DNA of 64,000 nt from Stereocaulon alpinum. Taxonomy: Eukaryota > Ascomycota > Lecanoromycetes > Lecanorales > Stereocaulaceae. The DNA is taken from the NCBI GenBank assembly GCA_018257865.1, contig JAEUBA010000037.1:186001-250000 (forward strand), read 5' to 3'. Positions within the stretch are counted from its first letter, which is position 1. Every line of letters begins with the position of its first letter. The notes beneath the pieces are model-generated. The model saw nothing but the letters and a program-made list of their open reading frames with translations. It was not told the origin of the DNA and made no database searches. Below, piece after piece: positions 11,471-23,085 of the stretch. A program made the position numbers and the translations under genes.

Positions 11471-12534
11471 TCACGCAGGCTGCTCATAAGCCCGTCTAAT
11501 AACTCTTGAGAATTCTGTACGCAGATTAGCAGCCAGTTCTCCACCAGCCAAAAGGGACAGAAATGAAACTCACGATCAAACCTAACCTCCTCCCTAACAA
11601 CCGTCCCCTTCGCCTCATTCTCCTTATTAACCGGAATCCTCACAACAGCCGTTACCCCCTCACTCCCATCAACCCCCCACCCACAAATCTCCGTCACAAA
11701 CCCCTCAAACTCCTTCCCACTCAGATTCAACCACCCCTCACACACCCCCCTCTCAACCTCCCTACACCCTTGCCCCACACAACTCGCTATGCGCACCCTC
11801 ATCAGCTCCTCGAACCCGTTCACATCGGCTATAAGGTCGGCGTAGAGGTCGTCGCTGTCGAGGGTGGTCCAGAAACCGGAGTAATTTGCTTGTTCGAGGA
11901 GGGTGTTTAGGAGGGAGAGTTTCTGCACGGCTTCGGAGAGCGGGGCGTCGCCTGCTGTTGGGGTGGGGCCGGACGTTGGGGTGGTGTTGGTGGGGGTCGG
12001 GGTTAAGATGTGCGGGGGGAGGAGGTGCAGGAGGAGGGAGAAGTCCGGGGAGGGGAAGACTGTGAGGGCTTTTACTAGGATGTTGGTTGTTGGTTCGTCG
12101 CGGGTTAGGTGCGGGTTGAATTGGTATCTGGTGTGGGAGGAGGTTCGTGTCAGTATGGCGGTATGTCAGAAGGAGGTGGGATGGTGGGAGGATGGTGGGA
12201 GGATGGCGGGGCGAGGAGATGGGTCAGATAGAGCTAATAATATGACTTCAGGAGCTGAGGACTGATTCAATGTCCAGCGGCTCGGTCAGGTAATAGGAAA
12301 CGTTAAGTTTGAACATCATGTAATCTCCTCGCTAGAAACTGTAAGGAAAAGCGTCTAGGCTTACAGTTTTAACAGTGCTAAATTGGCATAGCAATCATAT
12401 GTCCGGTCCTCGCATTGCTGCGTCACATAGTCTTGGAATATGGTCGTTGTTTCTGGATTATATCGGTCGAGGCCGTTCAGGATGGCTTCGATGTGCTCGG
12501 GCCTATCAGGCGCGTAGTCGAACGCTATCCCCAT
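11471..12534 (-). CDS. eif3k: Translation initiation factor eIF3 subunit k
   Basis: Three exons, 12534-12365, 12127-11574 and 11514-11471, 255 residues. The N-terminus reads ILNGLDRYNPET...YDCYANLALLKLYQFNP, which is the eIF3k signature; the splice falls inside LLKL/YQFNP and restores the Leu codon. The C-terminus carries a PCI/winged-helix region and ends VRFDQFSRVIRRAYEQPA, where VRFDQ is rebuilt across intron 2 (donor GTGAGT). eIF3k is a non-core subunit of the 43S-binding eIF3 complex, found in many filamentous fungi and absent from budding yeast. A Thr/Pro-rich insert (TPTPTNTTPTSGPTPT) interrupts the helical repeat region. Start chosen at MGIAFDYAPDRPEHIE because it fits the family N-terminus; an upstream in-frame Met exists. 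Confidence 0.93.
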
Positions 12535-13285
12535 GGCTGTATTGAGTGGTGAAGATATCGAAGTTAGAGTTGGGGACTTTCGCGTGTACACAATTGATAG
12601 GGCTGACAGTTTTGTGGACGCCAAGATTTCATGCAGGGCACTTCTGTACACTTGCCTAATTTGAGACGGACCTTAGTAAACACTAAAGTTCTTCTATAGG
12701 AATATCCTGGTTACCATACTTAAGTAAGTTCAGGTACTTGGTGTAGACTACACTGCACAGTACTACACGTCTTAAAGCACTCTACGTTTGCCGAGCTTGA
12801 TATTGGGAGTGAGCTTGTCGATGTTTAGGTCAGCAGAGAATGAGGCACGAATGTAACACAGCCATGACGATATTCTTGCTGCAGTATTTTACTTGGCGTC
12901 TCCGGTAATATCTATACTTCGTGAAGATTTGAGCTTGCATAAAGCACTTTGACTAACGTTTCGCGACAATTGAGCAAGTGCATTAATTCAACTTATCCAA
13001 CGTGCTGCTGTCTAATGTTTCGCCTCATGGCGCCGATCTGATGAAGGCCAGTTTTGAACGAGGCTGGAGTATTGTAGATTTACCAATTAAATACATCGAC
13101 CTGTAAGGAAGCTCTGAGAAAGTTCAATCCATTGAGAAATGATGAAATCCAATAAGAGGAAAACCCATAAGATCAAGGCTCGCGCAATTCGATCACCACC
13201 GACAAAATCTTTGAAAGGAGACCGTGACCCGACAAGTACAACATTACCGGCTTTACAGTCTCAAAAATTCAGTCTGACTACCCAC
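12535..13285. other. Intergenic region
   Basis: 5' flank of eIF3k and the 3' side of the decayed block. No gene recognised; open frames here are short. Confidence 0.4.
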
Positions 13286-14908
13286 TTACAACTTAACGCC
13301 CGACTTGATGACGCCCGAATCGTTGAAGCCTGATTTATTAGGGTCCCATACGTATTTGCGCAGGTTAAGGCGACTCGCATTGTTGCCGTACCGAGCAGAG
13401 AGGATCCAATCTGAGACGGCACGCTCCCACAAGCCGAAAAGTTGATGCAATTGGCCTGCTCTCCGTCCAACCAGCATTATCGTTCGTGGGATTCTTGATT
13501 GTTTCTGCATTGGCGACAAAGGCCAACTTGGCTTCATTCGCGCTGTTAGTCTGCTTGGTAGCATCCACGGACGCGCCTTTGTCGTCGATGAAGGTGGCGC
13601 ATCTATCCCGCATCCCACGTAGTTCGTCGCTGGTAATCTTGAGGGGTAGTGCGTCGATGTTGATAGTGAGTTTAAGCCACTAATATCGCGGAGCTGGAAG
13701 CCATCTCGAGAACCTCCATCGATAGCAGGATTGGTACATGTGACTGTCAGAACTTCCGGAAGAATGATGCTTTCGTTAATAAGACCCGAACCTGGTTTCA
13801 CATACACTTTGGCCGCTTCGAGACGGTTTGGTAGAACATCTTGCGAACGTTCATCAGGTATTCGCTGCGGAGTGCTGCCGCGATAGACTGTTTTTCAAGA
13901 GCGCCCTTGCCACCCATGGCCCCTCCTGTTCCTGGATCTTTGCCATCTTGTGGATCTTGGCCGACCTTTGAGACGCCTAGAGAATCAGTACGTTAACAGT
14001 ATTCTTGTATTGCTTGCGAATCTATGTACCTGTTTTGAGGCCGTAGCAGCTATCCCATTGGGGCTTCTCCTCGTGGAACATGTTGAAAGCTGTCCCAACC
14101 GGTATTTGTGGAGGAGCATTTTTGATTGCAAACGGCACAAGCGGAGTGTTCTCTGTCGTCTGAAACCCCCAGTCGAGAAGACCTTCAGACGTGAGTTGCA
14201 ATGGCGACTTCACCGCATTTGCTGTGGATTCAAGTTGTATAATTCAACTCCGTGAAGCTGTTTGCCATGTTGGCCATTGGCCGGTAAGCATAGTGATCAC
14301 GCAATGATCTTTATCAGTACCGATGGCTCGTGTCCCCATGGCTTGGCTTTGGAAGTTGTTGGCCGTCACGTTATATGGCATGGTTGCGTACTCTGGTCTT
14401 CTCTGAACTTGTGCAGCCCAAGAATCTTCGGATTGCTGGCTCCACTTGCCATCGCCGGATTTGTTCCAGGGGTTGTACAAGATTGACTTCAGATCATCCA
14501 AATCCTTTGTCTGGGGAAAGAAGACTTGCCGTAGGAATTCGAGTCTTTCATTTGAAAGTCCACTGGAAGCGATGATTCGTATATCTTTCACGGGAATAAG
14601 ATAGGCTCCTGTAGGAACCACGGATTTGGTGTGTTGAAACTGTAGTTCATCCATCAGATTCTAAGTTCGACCCCGACGTGTTATAGCATTCTATGATTGT
14701 AGACCGACTCGTAAGTAAGCCAATCTTTACCCGGGTTCGACCCTTCAGATTTGCTGTAGGTCTTGTATTCTGAGACTTCCTCAAAGCCTGCCGCATCGGC
14801 TCTGGCACTGGCGGCCGCTCTATTGCTGAATTATTTGCCATCACAGAGAAATTGAATACGTGGTGGCGCGTTTCCAACGGCCAGACAAGGTGGAGGAGTT
14901 GCAGACAT
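13286..14908 (-). pseudogene. Decayed protein gene, family not recognised
   Basis: On the minus strand, coding-like blocks follow one another but need repeated frame changes. A start MSATPPPC (ATG 14908-14906) meets a TAA at 14833-14831. The frame continues (AAASARADAAGFEEVSEY) to a TAA at 14683-14681, then shifts. A 136-residue block (14654-14247) is interrupted by TGA 14246-14244 and continues as SPLQLTSEGLLDWGFQTTEN. A normal-looking intron (14029-13977, donor GTACAT, acceptor TAG) is still in place. Downstream, at least three frameshifts, near 13870, 13680 and 13450, are needed to join VYVKPGSGLINESIILPEV, DELRGMRDRCATFIDDKG and WERAVSDWILSARYGNN before TAA 13288-13286. Protein-like composition plus an intact intron argues for a former gene. 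I could not assign a family. Several stops could come from C-to-T change, but the frameshifts could not. Confidence 0.6.
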
Positions 14909-14956
14909 GTTGTGTCCTTGGAAATTATTTGAACAGAGTTTCTCACTTGTAGTGAA

Positions 14957-15590
14957 TCTATATGAAGTGCAATACGAGATTGTGTAGCAATATCAGAGGG
15001 GGTTTCGCAGTGTTTATAACTTTATATGCCCTCGGGAGGCAAGGCGCAGACCACCTTGACATCAGATAACGACCGAACCCAGCCGTTCGCACTGAGAATG
15101 TGTTTACGAGAACCCAATCTTGAAAGTGTGATGGAAGTAGACATGTTCGATATAGTCTTGTTCCGTGGTCAAATCTGAACATTAGCAACATCGTGGCTGG
15201 TTGAACAAACACCGCCACGTCGTGTACATTCCACGCCAATTCGGCAGTATACACCTGATGAAGAAGTCAGCTTGGTCATTGCGGATTATAGTGCCTTGGA
15301 CTCGATGTTGGGTCCTGCCTCAACGACCGAGATCTGATGGTCCGGCAGGTGTTCTTCCGCTTCACTGGCTTGAATTTTGCAGCTTCTCCCGTCTATTGAC
15401 CTACGCCTTTGTAGACGATGCTTTGTGTCCATCTCATATAAAACGTCCATGGACTATCATGCCTATCACAAACGCGCAACCGACGGGGGCTTCCAAGACT
15501 TCCACGACCCCATCGTCTATTAAGACGGACAGCTTTGTATGCAATCTGATTAGGAAGATCATATTCGAGGCTGATGATTGGGGACCTCCT
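14957..15590. other. Decayed accessory block, no clear gene
   Basis: Minus-strand frames here are short and change often. A 42-codon ORF begins MSTSITLSRLGSRK near 15145, but there is no sign that it is real. Probably debris between the two broken ORFs. Confidence 0.3.
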
Positions 15591-15593
15591 TCA

Positions 15594-16364
15594 CTATGTT
15601 GGCTTGGCTATTTTCCGCTGCTGCAAGAACAGCGCATCTAGACTGACCCAAGCCGCCAGGCCTGTGGCCAAGCCACCTAACCATCCAGTCTCTATCGCAT
15701 GCAGCATGCAGCATCCTCGTATGGTAGTAATCAAGGTCAGACCAAGACCTTGGAGAAGTTTTAATCGGCCCGTTTCCGTAGTGTACTGAATGTTCATCAG
15801 ATACACATAGTCCTCATCCAGCCCATGTGATTGCACAATTCTTCAGCTCCCACCCCGCCATGCCCGTCGCTCTTCGCATCTGGCAAGTCCTTCACAGGAT
15901 TTGTTCATATGGAAGAAGCCATCTTCACACATCTCAGCTACAATCGTTCTTGCCGACGCTGATTTGCTTTAGGTCCAACCACGTGTTCGTCGCAAAGCGC
16001 TATAACCCTTAGAGGAGGCGATGGCGGTTCTCTCAGCAAGTACTAGCGTTTCGTGGCTGATGGTGGAGATGTCTGATTTGAATACAACCTCAGCCTGTAT
16101 GACCCTGATCCCAGGGTCGCTGCAGTTCGAAACGAAGGCCGCAGTATCGGCGCCAACCACAAAGTCTAGGATTCGTGAATGACCGTGCAATACGTAGAGT
16201 GCAGATGTGGTAGATCGATTGATGGAGTAGACAGTAAATTGGGCATGCAGTAGGGTGTTGACAAGAGAAGATGACCTGAAGTGCCCGGCGACGCCACAAT
16301 GTCGAACGATCGATACAAGGACACAACTGGCCAGAGTCGTCGTCCAGATGGGATTATGTCACCC
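15594..16364 (-). pseudogene. Possible broken membrane-protein gene
   Basis: One minus-strand frame is protein-like from about 16364 (IWTTTLASCVLVSIVRHCGV) to 15594. It is broken by a TAA near 15971 and a TGA near 15845 and has no ATG at the expected start, because a TGA lies just upstream. The segment before the first stop holds HAQFTVYSINRSTTSALY and TISHETLVLAERTAIASSKG. The segment after the second stop has two hydrophobic stretches (LLQGLGLTLITTIRGCCMLH and GWLGGLATGLAAWVSLDALF). All three pieces share one frame, which is unlikely for random sequence. Introns could in principle remove the stops, but I see no good donor/acceptor pair. Family not recognised. Confidence 0.4.
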
Positions 16365-16380
16365 TTAGGAAGGGTTCCTG

Positions 16381-16929
16381 ACTGAGTGAGGCTGGCGGCA
16401 CATTCCGTCTTTTGCCTGCCAAGATATTATATGCAGGGCTTTTTTTCGTACTTCTGCCTACGACAGACCTCACTGAACACCTAGCCTACCTCATTAGTAG
16501 TATTCATCTGGCATTGTGACTATCATGATCTATGTCCAATCTTTGGTGATGCTCAAAGTGTTCGTATTCGCTATGCTAATGAGTAGAAAGCTCGTATCCG
16601 AAGGATAACGTGGGTATCATCGAAGAAATGAAGTCTAAAGACGCTAGAACGCTTCAATCGACATGAAATCTCTGACGTGAACCTCCGAAAATGATGAAGC
16701 TAGAGGCGTTGCTCCATGATGTAGCTCCTCCGTGCTCAAAATAGGCACGATCGAGCCTAAGCGGGTGTGGAAAACGCCATTGCGTGCAGCTGCCCGTCAC
16801 GCCATGTCACGCAATGTCACGCACACTTTTGTCCCAAATATCCCTCATACTTCAACTCGAGCGCCCTGCCCTTGTGGAAAGTGCCAGAGCCATTTGTGAA
16901 GCTGAAAAAGCCAACTTGGGCGTCGTCGC
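16381..16929. other. Intergenic region with a short tandem repeat
   Basis: No gene recognised. Three copies of a 10-base unit beginning GTCACGC lie at 16796-16825, in the 3' flank of LST7. Confidence 0.5.
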
Positions 16930-18237
16930 TCATCCTCCGAATCGCCATCTCAGATCCCTCAACAGGCCAATGAAATCGAGGTGCAACTCAGCAAAGAACT
17001 TTTCCTCCCCAATGATCTCAGGTAGCCCTCTCGCTTTCGGCCGAGCACCACCGCTCCGTGGATATCCATCGGGATCCGTTATACGGCCAGTCAGAAAAGA
17101 TGATATAGGCAGGATGTTGGACTTGAAGTTCTCGTCATGGTTGGGTTCCACAACCTTGCTCTGCTGGAGACCTTGCTCCGTTCTGGCTACGAGCTTTGCT
17201 GCGATTTGCTGAAAGCATGACCAAATGAAGGTTGTAGCCTGGCATGCTCGGCGCTCATTGCTGGCAAGGGCGATAAGAGCATACTTTCGATGACCACCAC
17301 GGGCATGGGGATCGGAAAGTCGGAACATGTACGCAATGGTGTAGCCATTGACGGGGTCGCCAAATGAGAGCTCACCGGCTGTGAGACCACGAGGCAACTG
17401 CTCGCAAGAGAGGGTGCGAATGATGGCTCTTCGGACAACGGAGTATGTGTTTGGGTCGAGAGGGCTTGATGTGGAGATGTAGGTGAGGGTGTGCTTGTGG
17501 TAGCTCGATGATGCGTCCGACGCAAAGGACTCGGGTGATGACTGCACAACGGTGGGTTCCTCATCTTCGGTGTCAGAATCTGATTGCTGACTGCCGTATA
17601 TCTGTAGTGACTCCCTCGAACGCAGTATAGGACTTCCATTCATGCCCATACCATCTGCTCTTGGACTACCTGGAGCACCAGCAGGCAACTTCTTCGACGT
17701 GTCTTCTGGCAACGTCATAGCGCAGCTCTCACAGCTCACGCCATTACCGAGGGTTGTGTAGCGGTTGGTCGCTTTGCCAAGAGGTTTGAGGGTGTCCGGA
17801 GTGTGAGCTCCAGGATTGGACGTGGCGGTTGATCGGAGCTCTGGTGATGTGCCCAAGCTGGTGGGTGCAGTGTCGGTACCCTCCTCAAAGTCGAACGCGC
17901 CTCGATCTGATGAATCGAGGTGGTCTTGTTCGTGGCATGACTGTGCAGGCCTTGGTTGCGATGCCTCCAAATCCCCGACGCTTGATGACAAGGAGTCTGG
18001 GTAACATGACAAACACGATATAGGTTGGATCTGGGTACAGAGGATCGACGTCGGACCGTGGTTTTCGCAGAAATGCGCGAGTGAGAGCTGTTGATAGTAA
18101 GATTGTCAGCCATCTTTGCCGGTACGCCGTGCGGTTGACTGATCATCTGACTCTAGCCTCCCGGTGGGTGGAGGCTTGACGGTCCGTGCCTGAAGATAAG
18201 GGATCCTGAAGATTGAGATACTCACTACGAAATCCAT
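16930..18237 (-). CDS. LST7: Lst7-type folliculin N-terminal domain protein
   Basis: Two exons, 18237-18226 and 18087-16930, 389 residues. Exon 1 codes only MDFV; the intron (donor GTGAGT, acceptor CAG, 138 nt) joins it to LSLAHFCENHGPTSILCTQ, matching the start of folliculin. Further family marks are CESCAM, then RRAIIRTLSCEQLP and GDPVNGYTIAYMFRLSDPHARGG. This is the longin-like Folliculin_N domain. The protein stops after it and lacks the DENN-like half of human FLCN, as yeast Lst7 does. Yeast Lst7 works with Lst4 as a GAP for Gtr2 in TORC1 amino-acid signalling at the vacuole. A Ser/Thr/Pro-rich insert (about residues 35-165) separates the first strand from the rest of the domain. GRC3 lies upstream on the same strand. 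Confidence 0.9.
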
Positions 18238-18917
18238 CTTGGCGCCTCCGCTACACCCTCAACTCTGCACTGAATGACACATGGTCCAGAAAATGTGGGG
18301 GGACGTGGTGGTGTGGTGATCCGGAAGTGTAATGAATTGATGTGCAGGTGACACGCCACCAGGGAAGGTAACACGCGATGGTGAAGGTTTATGAGACCCA
18401 CGCGCCGTGCGCAAAACCGGTTCCGTCCCTTCCTTCCACGTTGCTGGCCAGAGACTAGCCCATTGAAGCTATCGCAGGTGAGTTGATATCGTGGCGGTGA
18501 GAGGAACGTGTGTAGAACAAAGAGCCTGCCCCTTTACTCGTCATGCATGCGCTCGAATAGCCGAATCTAGACCAACGTCCCGATAGTAAATAGCTGTCGC
18601 AAACCACGAGACTTTGTCAGTAGGCGGTCGCGTGACCTCTGACACTGTCGCGAAGCTCACAACTGCATGCGCTCCAACATGGAGATTTGCCTTTGTGGTA
18701 GCGAAAGACGCGCGAAAGGTTGAGGAGGGTGGCGGATCCCCCACCCTGTAAGCAAGGATTATGGCTGCGAAACGGCGCCGCATTAGCCTTATCGCCTTGC
18801 AGATACCAATTGGCGTAATCTGTTGGTCAGCAGGACCCTCAAGCTATTCCATTCTAGTCTTTCGGTAAATACAAGACGGCACTATCTGCAAACAAGGCTT
18901 GGTGGATATGTATATTA
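18238..18917. other. Intergenic region, about 0.7 kb
   Basis: LST7 promoter and GRC3 3' flank. An 80-codon minus-strand ORF at 18541-18783 has no family features and is probably chance. Confidence 0.4.
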
Positions 18918-21347
18918 TCAACTACTAGAGTCTACTGGCCCTTGACCTTTGTAGCGAATATCCCTCCTAATTCGTCTAATCTTTCCACTACCAGTTCTGT
19001 TACCTTTTACAGTGCTTGCCCATGGCTGCTTTGCTGCCAAAGCCTTGATATCAGTGGTTTGATTCTCCTCTTCAAGATCTAATTCGCGTTCGCGGCGCCG
19101 TGCTCTTTCCCTCTTAAGGTTCATCTGCTCAGCGAACGCCCATGTCGGAGTATCGAGACGACCTCGAACAAGCACAATACTGCGATCTGGATGTGATTGA
19201 GCATCGGCTAATTGGCAAGCAGAAATAGGCGTTGTCAGGTGAAAGGCCTGAGCTTCGGTGTCTATTTCACGGATGAGGGCATGGCCAATACTGTGAGAGA
19301 TTGTAGGAGAAAGAGGTTCCACCGTGTGGTCCTTTGCGGGTATGTATGGGATACCTGCAGGAGTCCGAGGTAAACGTGAATGTTGGTGCCTGTTATGCCT
19401 GTTCAATTCCTCGATACCTTGAGCTACCCCCTCATCGACTACCTCATTTCCAGTTCCTAAAGCGCCTGATTCGTGGCCATCATCGGAATCGGTTCCCAGC
19501 CAAATGGCTGAATCAGTTTCAACTACAGTAATGGAAACAACACATCCTTCGAGTATCGAGTTGAAGAACTTGGGGTTCTGCTCGTCTCCTAATACCATAA
19601 CTCCAAGAATAGCTTGCCTTGGGCCCGTGTAATGGATTACTAATGGTGGTGTGTTGGCCATAGGACATGGGTTCCATCGAAGATTGCCCCATTCGGGCTC
19701 GCCAAGGTGGAAGTACGAGAGCGTCTGCATCATCCGTAAATCGGCAGCGGTCCTTGTCGGAATGTCTGTGGCTTGCGAATTTATTTGACGCAATGGGATG
19801 TCAGTCCTGTTTGCGGCCTTAGCCAGCACGTCGATCACTTCCTCGGGTCCTGAAACGCTCATATACACAATGTTTGTAAGGTTTATACTGTGAACCAAAT
19901 TTACCAACAGCTCTAACCCGCTTCCTTGAATCCAACCGGCACAGTTGATAATGAGCGGACATGATCCTTGATTCGTAGTCATTCGCTGGTAGTGCCCGAA
20001 CAAGTCCATTACGCAGCTGTAGTAGTGCTGCGGGTCATCTTTGGGGGACAGATAGCCGACATGGTGGGCTCTAATCACTTGATCGCTCCCAACAGCCGTT
20101 GGATGCGTGAAAGGAGGTCCAAGGTTGTGGGATCTTAGTTTTATGAGTGATATGTCTCCCGGAGGTGAATACTCTGGCTGCCCAGGGTCTAGATCTAGAA
20201 GCGCAACATCGTCGGTTTCTCGCTTTGCAGTCGGCGTTTTTGATAGTAAAGCATTGGCAAGCATGCGGCAGAATGTGGACTTTCCGGCACCCTTGGGTCC
20301 ACAAACCATGACGGCTAGTAGGCGCTCCTTGTTGGTCGCTAGTAGATGGGACAGGATATCTTGCCAATCCGAAGGCGATTGAAGAAGCCTTAGCGGCCGT
20401 TTGTATGGGTCTTCTGCCGAAGACTGTACCTGTCGCTGGATTACTAACTTCGTTTTCTATCAGAGAACCGTCTTACATTGATAAACGATCTCTTCATTCC
20501 ATCTCTTAGCTCTCTACCATTCCAGATGCGCCCAAATTTAGGCGCTATTTGTTTGAGCATTCGTATCCGGCTACCGCAGGAAATTATAGTGAGCTCGACC
20601 GGTGGATTTCCAGTGCCGTATGGATTGTGAATAGGCCTGATCGATGGTATAGCGTGCGTTGAAGGGGCGTACACCCGATGCAATTTCGAGCTGGCATGAA
20701 TCACAGCTCCATGAACGCTGATTGCGCCAGAGCGAACCCAAAGATCATACTGACCCATAATTGCCAGAGTCTACACATGAAACTTAGACTTTGTGGACAA
20801 TCGCGGAATCTGGCTAGAAGCGTACGTCGTTTCGCTGAAGCCGAATCATCCACTCTGTATCTGTTTCGCTCAGCACGTTGCTTTCGGTGGGTATGAACGT
20901 TGACAGTCTGTGGACTGGACCGGCAGTTTGTGGTATAGCCTCCGAGTCTGGACTAATGTGATGAATGTCAGACCCATTGATAGTACCCGTCATCGTACCA
21001 ATGTACCTGTTGCTTTTCCCATCTTCTGCAGTGCAACTGCCATCTTCCCCGTTTGCTTTGATATCCTCGTGCTCCTCGATCGGTATGAACAGTCTGATAT
21101 CTTCCATCGGGGGCTGTGATACATGAAGAGACCTCGGTCTTTCTCCATCTCTCCTCCTCTTCCTCGGATGTCTCGAAGTATCCACCTCAGCCCTTGTCTC
21201 TGGCACTGGTGATTCATCTGTGTTAGATAAGGTGCTGAATACCGTGGTGGATGGACGAGCGGCCTTGCGTGCTGCAAACGCGCTGACCGGTCCTAACTAT
21301 GTCAGAATTAGGCTCAGCTAGCACCGAAGTGGAGACTTACTGGCCAT
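18918..21347 (-). CDS. GRC3: Polynucleotide 5'-hydroxyl-kinase Grc3
   Basis: Four exons, 21347-21341, 21292-20826, 20770-20477 and 20429-18918, 759 residues. Exon 1 is only 7 nt (Met-Ala plus one base) and has a consensus GTAAGT donor; joining gives MARPVSAFAARKAARPSTT, the usual Grc3 opening. The middle has the beta-rich N-domain (MGQYDLWVRSGAISVHGAV). The Clp1/Grc3 P-loop GPKGAGKST is at residues 300-308, followed by LLDLDPGQPEYSPPGD, which carries the Walker B/lid region, and a C-terminal domain ending in a basic tail. Grc3 phosphorylates the 5'-OH left when Las1 cuts ITS2, allowing 25S rRNA maturation in the nucleolus. At exon 4 two acceptors 6 nt apart (CAG GTACAG) could include or skip two codons. 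Confidence 0.93.
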
Positions 21348-21558
21348 CACCAATTCTCAAGCGGGTCGCAGCCCAATACTTGAAGAAATCTTGCAAGCTT
21401 CGCAAGCCAGGCAAGCACAAAATCGAGAAACCTGAAGAGTTTAGCCCTAATCTAATCTCCATGACACCTTCGCGCTAAATCCGCTTAGGTCTAATTGGCT
21501 GCAAGTGACCTCCAAGGATGTAGAAATCAGATCTCGGTGAAGCTCAATTGCATTTAAT
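21348..21558. promoter_or_regulatory. Divergent promoter, GRC3 / mitochondrial carrier
   Basis: Only 211 bases separate the two start codons, so the genes share upstream sequence. No specific motif assigned. Confidence 0.6.
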
Positions 21559-22985
21559 ATGGCGGATGTTGATTTAGATGCAGGTGGACTGAAAAGGACC
21601 CTAAAAGATCTTTTCGCCGGCGCCACTGGAGGTATTGCTCAGGTATTGCTCGGTGAGTAATTGAACAAGCATTGAATGAAACCAGTGTGGAAAGTATTTG
21701 TGAGAGAGAAAGAAAACTTCTGAAGTGCATTGCCATCTGGTATCCTTTATCGTCTGATCTTTTGCTTGAAAATTGAAACAACTAGAACGGTCCTTTCCGT
21801 CTATTCTTTTGCAATATGTCCAGCATCATGATTAGCTTAACCCAGCTGACAAACAATTGTCTATACAGGACAGCCTTTTGGTGAGTCTCGAGTGGTGACT
21901 CCGCTCCCCTCAAGAGTCTCCGTAACCATTGCTCGTAGATATTGTCAAGGTCCGGCTGCAGACGAGCTCTCAGTACAAGAGTGCCTTAGATGGTGCAACA
22001 CAGATATTCAAGAATGAGGGCCCACTTGCTTTCTACAAGGTGCGCATACTAGAGTGCGTGATAGCTAAAGCCCTGCTGACAATGTAAAAGGGCACTTTGA
22101 CTCCGTTAGTAGGCATCGGAGCTTGCGTAAGTCGCTCGGTTTTGGCTTTCTTGGACTTTCCAAATGTTGCAAGCGATTTTGATTTCGATCATATAACTGC
22201 ACTTGTGGAACCTAAGTGTCTCCCCAGATGTTGTGACCAGGATTGGACTGACAATCGCCACGCTAGGTATCCATTCAATTCGGCGGCTTTCATTACGCTC
22301 GCCGGCAGTTCGAACGACGAAATGCCGCTACTAATCCCTTGAATCCCACGCTATCATACTCACAATATTATCTTTCCGGTGCTTTTGCGGGCATCACCAA
22401 CTCTGTCATTTCAGGCCCCATCGAACATGTTCGTATTCGGTTACAAACCCAGCCTCATGGTGCCGCTCGTTTGTACTCAGGACCCATCGACTGCGTGCGG
22501 AAACTGTCGGCGCATGAAGGTGTACTAGCTGGCCTTTATCGCGGAGAAGCCGTCACCATCCTTCGAGAAGCCCAGGCGTATGGAGTGTGGTTCCTCGCTT
22601 ACGAGTACATGATGAACGCGGATGCTAAGCGCAACAACATAAAACGAGATCAAATCTCTCAAGTCAAGATAGCGACATATGGCGGCTTGGCTGGAGAGGC
22701 ATTGTGGTTGAGTAGTTATCCATTTGATGTCATCAAGAGCAAGATGCAGAGTGATGGCTTTGGGCCTAACATGAAATATAAGGGTATGAGGGACTGCTTT
22801 GCGCAGACATGGGGATTGGAGGGTGCACGAGGGTTCTGGAAAGGCATTGGACCTACGTTGTTAAGGGCTATGCCTGTCAGTGCGGGGACGTTTGCAGTGT
22901 AAGTCCTGTCTCTGTCGCTTTGAGAAACTTCCGTGACGTCTAATGGATCGACAGTGCAGAGATGACGATGCGAGCTATTGCGTAG
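21559..22985 (+). CDS. YMC1: Mitochondrial carrier, Ymc1/Ymc2-like
   Basis: Six exons: 21559-21652, 21869-21880, 21939-22039, 22091-22126, 22267-22898 and 22955-22985, 301 residues. Exon 2 is 12 nt and supplies part of the first carrier signature; the joined protein reads GQPFDIVKVRLQT. The second and third repeats carry GPIEHVRIRLQ and YPFDVIKSKMQ, giving the three PxDxxK-type motifs of SLC25 transporters, with six expected helices. The ending AVAEMTMRAIA is rebuilt from the last 31-nt exon. Among yeast carriers the motifs and short N-terminus fit Ymc1/Ymc2 best; carnitine carrier (Crc1) relatives are the main alternative. Substrate cannot be decided from sequence. Location: inner mitochondrial membrane. 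Confidence 0.88.
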
Positions 22986-23085
22986 GCTCCTCACATGAGA
23001 GTGCGTGGACATGATCATGTCTCACTCAACGTGAGATGATGTTTGGTACATATGCTTGATATGTTCATCCCTTCCAAAAACCATA

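Noticed and set aside
14735..14750. GGGTTCGACCC resembling a tRNA T-loop
   Set aside because: No anticodon stem, D-arm or acceptor stem can be placed around it; it falls inside the pseudogene.
18541..18783. 80-codon minus-strand ORF
   Set aside because: No conserved motif; lies in the promoter between two clear genes.
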